Below are positions 17,248 through 25,639 of a stretch of DNA of 64,000 nt, piece after piece. The notes under the pieces are model-generated. The model searched no databases. It was not told the DNA's origin and worked only from the letters and a program-made list of their open reading frames with translations. Within the stretch, counting starts at the first letter, position 1. The number at the start of each line of letters is the position of its first letter. Both the position numbers and the translations under genes were made by a program. The stretch is from CAYRWR01 sp964428015. Its GTDB lineage: Bacteria; Spirochaetota; Brevinematia; Brevinematales; CAYRWR01. The stretch spans positions 30,779-94,778 of the forward strand of contig CAYRWR010000009.1 of the NCBI GenBank assembly GCA_964428015.1, read 5' to 3'.

Positions 17248-17526
17248 TTACTTATAAAAATCGATCTCACCTTTAGACAAGGTGACGACAGCCTTTTTCC
17301 ACGCCTTGGAAAAACCTACACTCATTTTAAAACGCTTCTGTTTGGGTTTCATGTTTACAATATTCACTTTATCAACAGTGACTTTGTACATGGATTCCAC
17401 AGCGCGTTTAACTTCTATTTTGTTTGTATCAGAAGAAACCTCAAAAACATACTTTTTAGCAGGTTTCATGCTGCTGGCCTTTTCTGAAAGTACAGGACGT
17501 ACTAAAATTTCACTTGGATGTGTCAT
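17248..17526 (-). CDS. rplW: 50S ribosomal protein L23
   Basis: Exit-tunnel rim protein that docks trigger factor and SRP. The 92-residue reading from the ATG (MTHPSEILVRPVLSEKASSM) has GAGG eight bases upstream; an in-frame GTG one codon earlier is possible. Other motifs are KKYVFEVSSDTNKIEVKRAV and NIVNMKPKQKRFKMSVGFS. Confidence 0.95.
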   Translation of the reverse strand: MTHPSEILVRPVLSEKASSMKPAKKYVFEVSSDTNKIEVKRAVESMYKVTVDKVNIVNMKPKQKRFKMSVGFSKAWKKAVVTLSKGEIDFYK

Positions 17527-17536
17527 CACTCTACCC

Positions 17537-18166
17537 TCACTTCAATACTTTGGTAAAGCGATCATCCAGGGCCTTTAAAGCGGCTTCAGTGATGATCACC
17601 TGTGTGGCATAGACCAGGGGGAGAATATCTATGGTATTCACATTCATTACCACGACTTTGGGAAGGTTACGGGAACCTATCACCAGATTTGCGTCCTGTT
17701 TTTCTGTGATTACTACAATTCTCTGATCCATGTTATCTACATATTTGGCCAATGCAGCTTTAAAATCTTTGGTCTTCAGACTGGAAACCTGGAAATCAGA
17801 AACAGCTTTCAGAGCTCCGGCTTCATTCAGTTTCTTGAAGGCGTAAAGATAAGCATTAGCTTTCATCTTTTTATTTATCTGCTGGGCAAAACTGCGTGGT
17901 TTAGGACCAAAAGTCACACCACCACCTTTCCATAAGGGAGACCGGCTACTACCGGAACGTGCCCTACCCAGACCTTTCTGACGCCAGGGCTTCTTGCCCC
18001 CGCCGTTAACTTCAGATTTGGTTTTGGTATTGAGGGTACCCGCTCTGTCATTTGCCAGACGTGCCACTACTACCTGATGAAGTACTTTTTCAGAAGATTC
18101 ATCAAACAGCTTGGAAACAGATACATCACCAGCGGCATTTAATCCATCATAAATCTTGATTTTCAT
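17537..18166 (-). CDS. rplD: 50S ribosomal protein L4
   Basis: Lines the exit tunnel with an extended loop (GGGKKPWRQKGLGRARSGSS). In enterobacteria it also autoregulates the S10 operon. The 209 residues show LHQVVVARLANDRAGT, PLWKGGGVTFGPKPRSFAQQ and a C-terminal Rossmann-like domain. It lies between rplC and rplW. Confidence 0.97.
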   Translation of the reverse strand: MKIKIYDGLNAAGDVSVSKLFDESSEKVLHQVVVARLANDRAGTLNTKTKSEVNGGGKKPWRQKGLGRARSGSSRSPLWKGGGVTFGPKPRSFAQQINKKMKANAYLYAFKKLNEAGALKAVSDFQVSSLKTKDFKAALAKYVDNMDQRIVVITEKQDANLVIGSRNLPKVVVMNVNTIDILPLVYATQVIITEAALKALDDRFTKVLK

Positions 18167-18169
18167 TGC

Positions 18170-18775
18170 CTACCCCTTGATTGCATCTCTGACCATGACA
18201 TAAGCATTGCGTGAGCCAGGTACAGATCCGTTTATAAACAATAATTTCTTCTCGGTATCCACTCTGAGAACTTTTTCACTCAGGGTGGTCACCTTGGAAT
18301 TGCCGTAATGTCCAGGCATCCTTTTGCCCCGGAACACCCGGGCAGGATAAGAACACTGACCAATAGAACCCACTCTTCTGTGAGTTTTGGAACCGTGTGT
18401 CTGAGGACCGCGGTGGAAATTGTGACGCTTGATAGCACCGGCAAAGCCACGGCCTTTCATAATGCCACTGATATCTACTTTCTTCAGAGCATTCAGACTT
18501 TCTTCGAGTTTTCCATCATAGATGGAGGTATCTTCGACACGAAATTCCTTCACAAAACGAGCCTGTTCAATAGTCTTTTCTTTTCTTTTAATTGTTTTAA
18601 AATCGTAACCCAGGATTACTGCCTGATAACCATCTTTTTCAATGGTACGCTCTCCAATCTTTTTCATATCGGAAAAATCAATGACAGTAACACCTTTAAG
18701 TTTTCCATCGTGATAAAGCTGGGTCATACCCAGTTTTTTACCGATCAAACCTACTTTTTTTGCTTTCATGGCCAT
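18170..18775 (-). CDS. rplC: 50S ribosomal protein L3
   Basis: Early assembly protein whose central loop reaches the peptidyl-transferase centre. The 201 residues include KVGLIGKKLGMTQLYHDGK, GFAGAIKRHNFHRGPQTHG and the loop QCSYPARVFRGKRMPGHYG. Two in-frame ATGs (18775 and 18769) are possible; the second has GGATGG at better spacing. Unlike its neighbours it is separated from the upstream gene by a 123-base spacer. Confidence 0.96.
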   Translation of the reverse strand: MAMKAKKVGLIGKKLGMTQLYHDGKLKGVTVIDFSDMKKIGERTIEKDGYQAVILGYDFKTIKRKEKTIEQARFVKEFRVEDTSIYDGKLEESLNALKKVDISGIMKGRGFAGAIKRHNFHRGPQTHGSKTHRRVGSIGQCSYPARVFRGKRMPGHYGNSKVTTLSEKVLRVDTEKKLLFINGSVPGSRNAYVMVRDAIKG

Positions 18776-18818
18776 CCATCCGCATTATTTAAACATTCCA
18801 CGACAGTAGTTGGCAATC

Positions 18819-18866
18819 ATCTTCTGATGAAGATCCGCGAGGCAGTCAGCCTAACCGTCCCGCGGA
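18819..18866 (-). promoter_or_regulatory. Foldable rpsJ-rplC spacer, candidate ribosomal-protein leader
   Basis: In a 123-base spacer inside the dense operon (18776-18898) two adjacent hairpins can be drawn. The first is a six-pair stem with a four-base loop at 18819-18834 (ATCTTC/GAAGAT). The second has a six-pair outer stem (TCCGCG at 18834-18839 with CGCGGA at 18861-18866) stacked on a four-pair inner stem (18840-18843 with 18849-18852), leaving an eight-base bulge on one side. Position and shape suggest an S10-type autoregulatory RNA, but no protein-binding motif is recognised. On the minus strand TTGCCA-17-TTTAAA just before rplC could alternatively be an internal promoter. Confidence 0.45.
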
Positions 18867-18898
18867 GAAGGATTGCACATACCGGCAGTAAATTGGAT

Positions 18899-19201
18899 TT
18901 ACTGCTTAATTTCTACTTCAACCCCTGCAGGTAACTGCAGTTCCATCAGCGCATTTATCAGTTCTGAAGTAGGTTCATAGATATCTATGAGTCTCTTATG
19001 AACACGCATCTCAAATTGCTCACGTGACTTGTTGTTCACGTGCACCGATTTCAGAATAGTATATTTTTTAAGCCGGGTGGGCAGGGGAACAGGACCTGAG
19101 ACCCTGCCCCCTTTGCTCCGGACTGATTCTACTATTGAATTCGCTGATTTATCAATAAGACTGGTATCATAAGCCTTCAAACGAACTCTAATTCTGCTCA
19201 C
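18899..19201 (-). CDS. rpsJ: 30S ribosomal protein S10 (NusE)
   Basis: Head protein and, with NusB, an antitermination factor. The 100 residues start MSRIRVRLKAYDTSLIDKS and show VSGPVPLPTRLKKYTILKS and HVNNKSREQFEMRVHKRLID. It is joined to tuf, 11 bases away, as in other str-S10 fusions. Confidence 0.97.
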   Translation of the reverse strand: MSRIRVRLKAYDTSLIDKSANSIVESVRSKGGRVSGPVPLPTRLKKYTILKSVHVNNKSREQFEMRVHKRLIDIYEPTSELINALMELQLPAGVEVEIKQ

Positions 19202-19212
19202 ATTTACCTCGA

Positions 19213-20397
19213 TTACTTAATGATTTCAGTCACAACACCAGCACCGACTGTACGTCCACCTTCACGGATAGCAAAACGCATAGCTTTTTCAAGAGCAACA
19301 GGAACGATCAGTTCAATGGTCATAGTGATGTTATCACCAGGCATAACCATATCAGCGCCTGCGATTTCTGTGATGTTTCCGGTAACGTCAGCTGTACGGA
19401 TGTAGAACTGAGGACGGTAACCAACATGGAAAGGAGTCTTACGTCCACCTTCTTCGGGCTTCAATACATAGATTTCAGCTTTGAAGGTAGTATGAGGGGT
19501 GATAGATTTAGGCTTAGCCACGATCATACCACGTCTGATTTTTTCTTTGTCGATACCGCGCAGCAGCAGACCTACGTTATCTCCAGCCTGTCCCTGATCC
19601 AGCAGTTTGCGGAACATTTCAACACCGGTACAGGTGGATTTCTGTGTATCTTTGTAACCAATGATTTCCACTTCTTCACCGACTTTGACCATACCACGTT
19701 CGATACGTCCGGTAGCCACTGTACCACGACCGGTGATAGAGAAGATATCTTCGATAGACATCAGGAAGGGCTTATCCAATTCTCTTTCGGGATCGGGATA
19801 ATAAGCATCCATAGCCTTCACCAGTTCTTCGATGGGGCCGTATTCCTGATTTTCAACAGCTTTGAGAGCAGATCCGCGGATGATGGGTACATCATCGCCG
19901 GGGAATTCATACTGACTTAACAGTTCGCGTACATCCATTTCCACCAGGTCGATCAGCTCAGCATCTTCTTTAGATACCTGGTCAACCTTGTTCAGGAAGA
20001 CGATGATGGAAGGCACGTTTACCTGGCGAGCCAGCAGAACGTGTTCGCGGGTCTGAGGCATAACGCCGTCAGTAGCAGCAACAACCAGAATAGCACCGTC
20101 CATCTGGGCAGCACCGGTGATCATATTCTTGATATAATCGGCGTGTCCGGGACAGTCAATATGAGCATAGTGACGTTTGTCACTTTCATATTCAACGTGT
20201 GCAGTATTAATGGTGATACCACGAGCCTTTTCTTCAGGTGCAGCATCAATTTCGTCATATTTCTTAGCTTTTGATTTTCCACCTAGAGCCAGGAACATGG
20301 TGATAGCTGCGGTTAAGGTGGTCTTACCATGGTCAACGTGACCGATAGTACCTACGTTTAAGTGTGGTTTAGTACGCTCGAACTTTCCTTCAGCCAT
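19213..20397 (-). CDS. tuf: Elongation factor Tu
   Basis: GTPase delivering aminoacyl-tRNA to the ribosome. The 394 residues show all G motifs: GHVDHGKT (about 19-26), ARGITINTAHVEYE (switch I), DCPGHADYIKNM, NKVD and GSALKA. Domains 2 and 3 follow (GRGTVATGRIERG, RKTPFHVGYRPQFYIRT). It lies 44 bases after fusA. No second copy occurs in the window. Confidence 0.98.
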   Translation of the reverse strand: MAEGKFERTKPHLNVGTIGHVDHGKTTLTAAITMFLALGGKSKAKKYDEIDAAPEEKARGITINTAHVEYESDKRHYAHIDCPGHADYIKNMITGAAQMDGAILVVAATDGVMPQTREHVLLARQVNVPSIIVFLNKVDQVSKEDAELIDLVEMDVRELLSQYEFPGDDVPIIRGSALKAVENQEYGPIEELVKAMDAYYPDPERELDKPFLMSIEDIFSITGRGTVATGRIERGMVKVGEEVEIIGYKDTQKSTCTGVEMFRKLLDQGQAGDNVGLLLRGIDKEKIRRGMIVAKPKSITPHTTFKAEIYVLKPEEGGRKTPFHVGYRPQFYIRTADVTGNITEIAGADMVMPGDNITMTIELIVPVALEKAMRFAIREGGRTVGAGVVTEIIK

Positions 20398-20441
20398 TCT
20401 ATTTTCCTCCTACAGAATTATAAAAATTAGTCAGTTATTTA

Positions 20442-22520
20442 TTAACCTTTTTTCTTAGCAACTTCTTCCCACAGATTCTTGGGAAGTTCTTCGTAATGAT
20501 TAAATGCCATGACATAGGTACCGCGTCCCTGGGTAATACTGCGCAAAACAGTAGCGTAGCCGAACATTTCTCCCAGAGGCACATGACCGGTAATCATACG
20601 GGCATTACCACGTGACTCCATTCCGGTAATCTTGGCGCGGCGTGAAGATAAATCTCCAATCACATCACCCATGTAATCTTCAGGAACCAGAACGTCTACA
20701 CGCATCATGGGCTCCAGTACTGTGGGATTTGCATTGGTCATAGCATCTTTTAATGCCATAGAACCTGCAATCTTAAAGGCCATTTCTGATGAGTCGACTT
20801 CGTGATAGGAGCCGTCATAAAGAGTGACTTTGATACCGGTTACAGGATAACCAGCCAAGACACCACTCTGCATAGCTTCTTCACAACCCTTTTGGACCGC
20901 AGGAATGAATTCTTTAGGAACACGTCCGCCTACTACTGCGTCAACAAACTGGAACTCAGGGCCTTCAGCAGGCAGGGGTTCTACTTCAATCAGCACGTGA
21001 CCGAACTGACCGCGTCCACCGGACTGTCGAACAAATTTTCCTTCCTGTTTGACTGACTTGCGGATAGCTTCACGATAGGCCACCTGGGGTTTACCCACAT
21101 TGGCCTGGAGTTTAAATTCGCGTATCATACGGTCAACCAGGATTTCCAGGTGAAGTTCACCCATACCGGAAATAATGGTCTGGCCGGTTTCATCATCAGT
21201 TTTTACACGGAAAGTAGGATCTTCTTCCTGGAGTTTTCTCAGAACTTCACCCAGCTTATCCATGTCATCTTTACTCTTAGGCTCGATAGCCACAGAGATC
21301 ACAGGTTCAGGGAAATCGATTGATTCCAGAATAATAGGGCGATCCGGATCTCCAAAAGAGTCACCGGTAATAGTGTCTTTGAAACCAACCACTGCGATAA
21401 TATCGCCGGCTTCTACTTTATCTACTTCTTCACGCTTGTTGGCGTGCATACGCAGCAAACGAGCTACGCGTTCTTTAGTGGATTTGCTGGAATTATAGAT
21501 ATAGGAACCTTTTTCCAAGGTACCGGAATATACACGGCAGAACACCAGTTTACCCACATAAGGGTCAACCATCACCTTAAAGGCCAGAGCAGATAAAGGC
21601 TCTTTGGCATCAGGTTTGCGTTTTTCTTCCTGATCGGTGTTAGGATTGATACCGGTGATGGAACCCACATCCAAAGGAGTAGGCAGATACATCATGATAG
21701 AATCCATCAGAGGTTCCATACCTTTGTTGCGCAGTGCAGAACCACAGACAACAGGGAAGAACGCGCCGGTAATGGTCATCTTGCGGATACCGCGGATAAT
21801 TTCCGCTTCGGTAAAATCTTCACCTTCGAGATATTTTTCCATCAGGTCGTCGTTACCATCACAGATAGCTTCCATCAGTTTCATGCGGTATTCATCTACT
21901 TTTTCTACCAGGTTAGCGGGAATTTCCACTTCTGTAGCAGGAGCGGCTTCAGCACTTTCCCAGATATAAGCTTTTTTGGTTACCAGGTCAACCAGACCTT
22001 TGTAATCATCTTCAGCACCTATAGGCAGCTGAATGGGCACAGCATTGGCACCCAGTTTTTTATGCATGGATTCAACTGACATAAAGAAGTCAGCACCCAT
22101 CTTATCCATCTTGTTCATGAAGGCGATACGGGGGACATTGTACTTGTCAGCCTGGCGCCAGACAGTCTCAGACTGTGGTTCCACACCAGCTGAAGCATCA
22201 AATACGGCTACAGCACCATCCAGCACACGCAGAGAACGCTCCACTTCAGCAGTGAAGTCCACGTGTCCCGGTGTGTCGATGATATTGATCTTAATGTCTT
22301 TCCAGTAACAGGTGGTAGCAGCTGAGGTAATGGTAATACCACGCTCTTTTTCCTGTTCCATCCAGTCCATTTCACTGGCACCATCGTGGGTTTCCCCGAT
22401 CTTATGGGTGGTACCGGAGTAAAAAAGAATACGTTCAGTAATAGTAGTCTTACCGGCATCAATATGCGCGGCGATTCCGATATTGCGGACCTTGTCAAGT
22501 GTGACTTTCTTGTCAGCCAT
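20442..22520 (-). CDS. fusA: Elongation factor G
   Basis: Ribosomal translocase GTPase. The 692 residues contain NIGIAAHIDAGKTTITERIL, RGITITSAATTCYW, DTPGHVDFTAEVERSLRV and NKMDK. They continue through domains II to V (GMGELHLEILVDRM, GGRVPKEFIPAVQKGCEEAM). The length is typical of canonical EF-G. It follows rpsG by ten bases. Confidence 0.98.
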   Translation of the reverse strand: MADKKVTLDKVRNIGIAAHIDAGKTTITERILFYSGTTHKIGETHDGASEMDWMEQEKERGITITSAATTCYWKDIKINIIDTPGHVDFTAEVERSLRVLDGAVAVFDASAGVEPQSETVWRQADKYNVPRIAFMNKMDKMGADFFMSVESMHKKLGANAVPIQLPIGAEDDYKGLVDLVTKKAYIWESAEAAPATEVEIPANLVEKVDEYRMKLMEAICDGNDDLMEKYLEGEDFTEAEIIRGIRKMTITGAFFPVVCGSALRNKGMEPLMDSIMMYLPTPLDVGSITGINPNTDQEEKRKPDAKEPLSALAFKVMVDPYVGKLVFCRVYSGTLEKGSYIYNSSKSTKERVARLLRMHANKREEVDKVEAGDIIAVVGFKDTITGDSFGDPDRPIILESIDFPEPVISVAIEPKSKDDMDKLGEVLRKLQEEDPTFRVKTDDETGQTIISGMGELHLEILVDRMIREFKLQANVGKPQVAYREAIRKSVKQEGKFVRQSGGRGQFGHVLIEVEPLPAEGPEFQFVDAVVGGRVPKEFIPAVQKGCEEAMQSGVLAGYPVTGIKVTLYDGSYHEVDSSEMAFKIAGSMALKDAMTNANPTVLEPMMRVDVLVPEDYMGDVIGDLSSRRAKITGMESRGNARMITGHVPLGEMFGYATVLRSITQGRGTYVMAFNHYEELPKNLWEEVAKKKG

Positions 22521-22530
22521 TAGTGTTTCC

Positions 22531-23004
22531 TCACCATCTGTAGTGGGCGAAAGCCTTATTGGCTTCAGCCATCTTAATCGTATCTGTACGTTTCTTTATT
22601 ACAGTACCTGTATTGTTGTAAGCATCCAAAAGCTCTTTTCCCAGCTTTTCCGCCATGGAATGATCCTTGCGCTCACGGGAAATAGTAGCCAGCCAGCGCA
22701 GAGCCAGAGAATTCTGACGAGCCGGTCTGACTTCCACGGGAACCTGGTAGGTAGCTCCACCGACGCGGCGGCTGCGTACTTCGATAGGAGGCTTGATATT
22801 TTCCATAGCAGTATTGAACGCGTTCAGAGGCTCATCACCGGTCTTGGTGGCCAGAAAATCAATGGCTCCATAGACGATCTCAGTAGCGGTACTTTTTTTA
22901 CCGTCCCACATGATCTGATGGATAAGCTTCTGTATCATAATACTTCCGTATTTCATATCAGGCTTTACTTCAGGTCTTTTCAGTACTCTTTTCTTTCTTG
23001 GCAT
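22531..23004 (-). CDS. rpsG: 30S ribosomal protein S7
   Basis: Organises the 3' domain of 16S rRNA. The 157 residues start MPRKKRVLKRPEVKPDMKYG and contain IMWDGKKSTATEIVYGAID, RRVGGATYQVPVEVRPARQN and MAEKLGKELLDAYNNTGTVI. It lies between rpsL and fusA. Confidence 0.97.
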   Translation of the reverse strand: MPRKKRVLKRPEVKPDMKYGSIMIQKLIHQIMWDGKKSTATEIVYGAIDFLATKTGDEPLNAFNTAMENIKPPIEVRSRRVGGATYQVPVEVRPARQNSLALRWLATISRERKDHSMAEKLGKELLDAYNNTGTVIKKRTDTIKMAEANKAFAHYRW

Positions 23005-23020
23005 TCCTTTACCTCTCTAC

Positions 23021-23395
23021 TTACTGCTTGGGACGTTTAGCGCCGTATTTGGACCGGCTCTTCTTACGCTTTTCCACACCAGTGGTATCCAGTGTACCAC
23101 GAATGATATGGTATCTTACCCCGGGAAGGTCCTTGACACGGCCACCGCGGATAAGAACCACAGAGTGTTCCTGCAGAGAGTGCCCGATACCGGGGATGTA
23201 TGCCGTCACTTCGATACCATGGGTAAGGCGCACACGGGCGATCTTACGCAGAGCTGAGTTAGGCTTCTTGGGGGTCATGGTTGTCACACGGGTGCAGACT
23301 CCTCTTTTCTGAGGATTGGACTGCAGAGCAGGAGACTTCCCCTTTTTCTTGATGATCTGGCGGCCTTTGCGGACCAGCTGGTTAATAGTTGGCAT
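23021..23395 (-). CDS. rpsL: 30S ribosomal protein S12
   Basis: Decoding-centre protein and first gene of the giant operon. The ATG at 23395 (MPTINQLVRKGRQIIKKKG) has AGAGGTGA upstream and matches the universal S12 start, so a longer frame is rejected. The 124 residues include TPKKPNSALRKIARVRL and GGRVKDLPGVRYHIIRG. Both lysines whose substitution gives streptomycin resistance elsewhere are present, so the protein looks wild type. Confidence 0.98.
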   Translation of the reverse strand: MPTINQLVRKGRQIIKKKGKSPALQSNPQKRGVCTRVTTMTPKKPNSALRKIARVRLTHGIEVTAYIPGIGHSLQEHSVVLIRGGRVKDLPGVRYHIIRGTLDTTGVEKRKKSRSKYGAKRPKQ

Positions 23396-23435
23396 AAAAT
23401 TCACCTCTTGTTTCGTGCTGTTCAGATAGACCATT

Positions 23436-23464
23436 ATTTTAAATTAAGTGCCAGTTATTGTCAA
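23436..23464 (-). promoter_or_regulatory. Promoter of the str-S10-spc-alpha operon
   Basis: Minus strand TTGACA (23459-23464), exactly 17 bases, then TAAAAT (23436-23441), about 40 bases before the rpsL start. This is the only clear promoter found for the roughly 17.5 kb cluster, and the predicted leader is only some 30 bases. Confidence 0.8.
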
Positions 23465-23615
23465 TTAAAAGCTCAGTGGAAATCACATCAGAGGTAAATA
23501 TTTTCCCCTGAACCTTTCGTCTGCACCCCTGCAGTATAGCAAAACGAATGGTCTGCTCAGCCGTAATTAAAAAATGCCGATAAATTAAAAAAGTAGGAAT
23601 CTCAGGAGGTGATAG

Positions 23616-23870
23616 ATGAACGAAATTACTCCCCGTTTTCTGCAGGTGAAAGTCATGTGCCGGGACTGCGGTCATATCTGGCCTCAATTATTAAATAAAC
23701 ATCTGGACGATATTGAATGTTATCGCTGCGGGGCGCACCATATCAGTGTGATCCACATCAATGATAAGGATCTGGAACGTTGGCAGTCCAGTATGGAAAA
23801 TGTGGAAGCTACCTTCCTCCAGGTAAACGCGGAAATCCTGCAGCAGCTCCAGGACAGCCACCTGGTCTGA
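23616..23870 (+). CDS. Small zinc-ribbon protein of unknown function
   Basis: An 84-residue protein with a perfect AGGAGGTGA Shine-Dalgarno seven bases before the ATG. Two CxxC pairs (Cys15/Cys18 in VMCRDCGHIW and Cys35/Cys38 in IECYRCGAHH) form a predicted zinc ribbon. The C-terminal half is charged and helical (ERWQSSMENVEATFLQVNAE). It is divergent from the ribosomal operon and directly precedes a structured RNA candidate. The strong ribosome-binding site and four spaced cysteines argue that it is real. I do not recognise the family. Confidence 0.75.
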   Translation: MNEITPRFLQVKVMCRDCGHIWPQLLNKHLDDIECYRCGAHHISVIHINDKDLERWQSSMENVEATFLQVNAEILQQLQDSHLV

Positions 23871-24023
23871 GGGCTGATTTCTAGTCCGGTTCTAAAAGAC
23901 TTATACAGACTTTATCTATTTTTTTTGTGCTGTAGTCCGGGAATTTAAGTTTACAACCTATCGATCCGATAATCTTCAAACACGGAAGAGTTCAGCTGTT
24001 TTTTTTAGAAAAAACTATCCCCT

Positions 24024-24052
24024 CTGACTTGCCGGTGATCTGATAAGATATT
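24024..24052 (+). promoter_or_regulatory. Candidate promoter of the small RNA at 24057
   Basis: CTGACT (24024-24029), 17 bases, GATATT (24047-24052), four of six matches in each box. It would start transcription at the first base pairs of the RNA's closing stem. An alternative pair, TTGCCG-17-TAAAAG, is offset by five bases. Confidence 0.35.
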
Positions 24053-24056
24053 AAAA

Positions 24057-24217
24057 GATGAAAAAGACCAGGAGACGCGGTCTGTGTCCTGGAGCGCCTG
24101 TTGCGGACGAGTGAACCTATGATGGGGATCCCCAATACAGGACAACACAGGGAGTGGCACGCGCCTCTATTTTCTTTTCATCTATCCAGGGACCTCCTTA
24201 GGGAAGGTCCCTTTTTT
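24057..24217 (+). ncRNA. Structured non-coding RNA candidate, class not identified
   Basis: An intergenic segment between a plus-strand and a convergent minus-strand gene folds into a long rod. GATGAAAA (24057-24064) pairs with TTTTCATC (24175-24182). Further in, GAG-A-CGCG pairs with CGCG-C-CTC (24072-24079 with 24160-24168). CTGTG TCCTG (24082-24091) pairs with CAGGA-CAA-CACAG (24138-24150). A 46-base apical region includes GGGGATCCCC. An intrinsic terminator follows at 24189-24217. There is no open frame with a ribosome-binding site. Size and rod shape resemble 6S or SRP RNA, but the conserved SRP GGAA-loop core is absent and I could not match a 6S consensus. Confidence 0.6.
24189..24217 (+). 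terminator. Intrinsic terminator of the small RNA
   Basis: GGGACCT (24189-24195) pairs with AGGTCCC (24205-24211), followed by six Ts. There is no T-run on the opposite side, so it does not serve the convergent gene. Confidence 0.85.
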
Positions 24218-24256
24218 ATTTTCTTATAGGCTGCTTTATAATAGTAGAATTGAGTG

Positions 24257-25435
24257 CTATTTAAATCTGAAAATACTGACGCTGTTTTCCTTATCCGCGT
24301 CGGTAACACCTACATAGATGTCATCTATGAAACCAACCCTATGCCTGATCTTCACCGTGGAAGCATTCACGGAGGTGATGCGGCTGCCCAGGATGGTCAA
24401 ATCTCCGGTGATTTCATTGTAGCGGTACACCTCCACTTCACCGCGGTTGGCTCCGCCGCTACTCACCGGCACAATGACAGCTATATATAAGACTTTTTCG
24501 GTGTGGTCATAAGCGGTATCTATACCGGAATAATTCTGACCCCCGAAAAGTCTCATCTGGACATTGGTAGTAGATTCGATTTTCATAATTACAATATTAG
24601 TGGAATCCCGGATGTAAGTGACCAGGGCATGAAGGGGGCCGGGCTGGCTGACTAATTCAAAGCCGGCCATATTTAGGCTCATATTTGTGATAACAGTACC
24701 GATGGAAAAAATAGAAGAGCCAGGGGCAAGCTGAAATACCGGTATCTGAAAATTCAAGCCGGAGATCGCCCCGAAATACTGGCTGAGAGGGTCATATTCC
24801 GCTTCAAAATAATAGACAGACTGGGGGAAAGGCAGAGACTGGCCCAGGGCGGATATATTGGTGAAGGCGTAGATATTAGACTCATCAGTAGTGAAAAAAG
24901 CGGGGCCGTTCAGGGATATGGTCTGCCGATTGACGAGGTCAATAAAGGAATGGCCGCCAATCATACGGGTATAGCCGGGCCAGAATCCACTAAGCAGATT
25001 ATAGGCATGGATATAAGTGGTATTGGAGCTGTTATTAAGACTAAAGGCGCAGTAAGGGATGCGGTTGGCACCGTCAAAGCTGTAGGCTACACTGACACAA
25101 TAATAGGAGCCTGAATAATTAGCCACAGGGGTACCTCCCAGGTGCTGCCAGCTACCCCCGCCCCGAGACTCATAGACATAGGGCTGCCCCTGCTGCAGGG
25201 TGATAGTACCTACCAATACATCGCCGGATGGGTCAACTACCATATCCCAATTTTCAAAATAAAAGCCGTCAAAGTTCTGCATGACCCCGCCGGGCACAGA
25301 AGTGCCGCCCACCTGGGTCCAACCCCCGCTGACACCAGAGATCTGGTTAGCCGCCGTCACGAAAAAACCCGGAAAAAGATAACAGGCATTCAGACATACT
25401 GCGCTAAAAATAAGAGACAGAATGATTTTTTTCAT
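24257..25435 (-). CDS. Exported or lipid-anchored protein, beta-propeller-like
   Basis: A 392-residue protein with a signal peptide (MKKIILSLIFSAVCLNAC) whose LNAC could be a lipobox. AGGAG lies ahead of the start. The mature part is rich in Gly, Ser, Tyr and Trp and has repeated phrases such as GGWTQVGGTSVPGG, GGSWQHLGGTPV, VDPSGDVLVGTI and DHTEKVLYIAVIVP. These suggest consecutive four-stranded blades. No catalytic motif is visible and I do not recognise a named family. Its neighbour on the other strand is also a lipoprotein with propeller-type repeats. Confidence 0.6.
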   Translation of the reverse strand: MKKIILSLIFSAVCLNACYLFPGFFVTAANQISGVSGGWTQVGGTSVPGGVMQNFDGFYFENWDMVVDPSGDVLVGTITLQQGQPYVYESRGGGSWQHLGGTPVANYSGSYYCVSVAYSFDGANRIPYCAFSLNNSSNTTYIHAYNLLSGFWPGYTRMIGGHSFIDLVNRQTISLNGPAFFTTDESNIYAFTNISALGQSLPFPQSVYYFEAEYDPLSQYFGAISGLNFQIPVFQLAPGSSIFSIGTVITNMSLNMAGFELVSQPGPLHALVTYIRDSTNIVIMKIESTTNVQMRLFGGQNYSGIDTAYDHTEKVLYIAVIVPVSSGGANRGEVEVYRYNEITGDLTILGSRITSVNASTVKIRHRVGFIDDIYVGVTDADKENSVSIFRFK

Positions 25436-25584
25436 TTGACGGCTCCTGTGCTGGTTATAATATAGAATACATCATCCGCGGCGGAATATCAAATTAATGT
25501 TTTTTTCTGTTGGACCTGAGGTATAACTGAACCATTCGGGCTATGGCAGGAAAAAGATCCAACAGGAAAAAATTCGTGTAAAAA

Positions 25585-25613
25585 TTGATATTTAGGAAGA
25601 GATAAACTAACAT
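25585..25613 (+). promoter_or_regulatory. Promoter of the repeat lipoprotein gene
   Basis: TTGATA (25585-25590), 17 bases, TAACAT (25608-25613), 26 bases before the start codon. Confidence 0.5.
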
Positions 25614-25639
25614 TTATCATACCCTCTTAAGGAGTTGTT

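Noticed and set aside
24001..24016. T-run/A-run hairpin (GTTTTTT/AAAAAAC) as a terminator of the zinc-ribbon gene
   Set aside because: Almost only A-T pairs and no following T-tract in a suitable position; too weak to call.
24057..24217. 4.5S/SRP RNA
   Set aside because: The diagnostic apical core with a GGAA-type tetraloop and AGCAG internal loop could not be found; kept as unassigned RNA.
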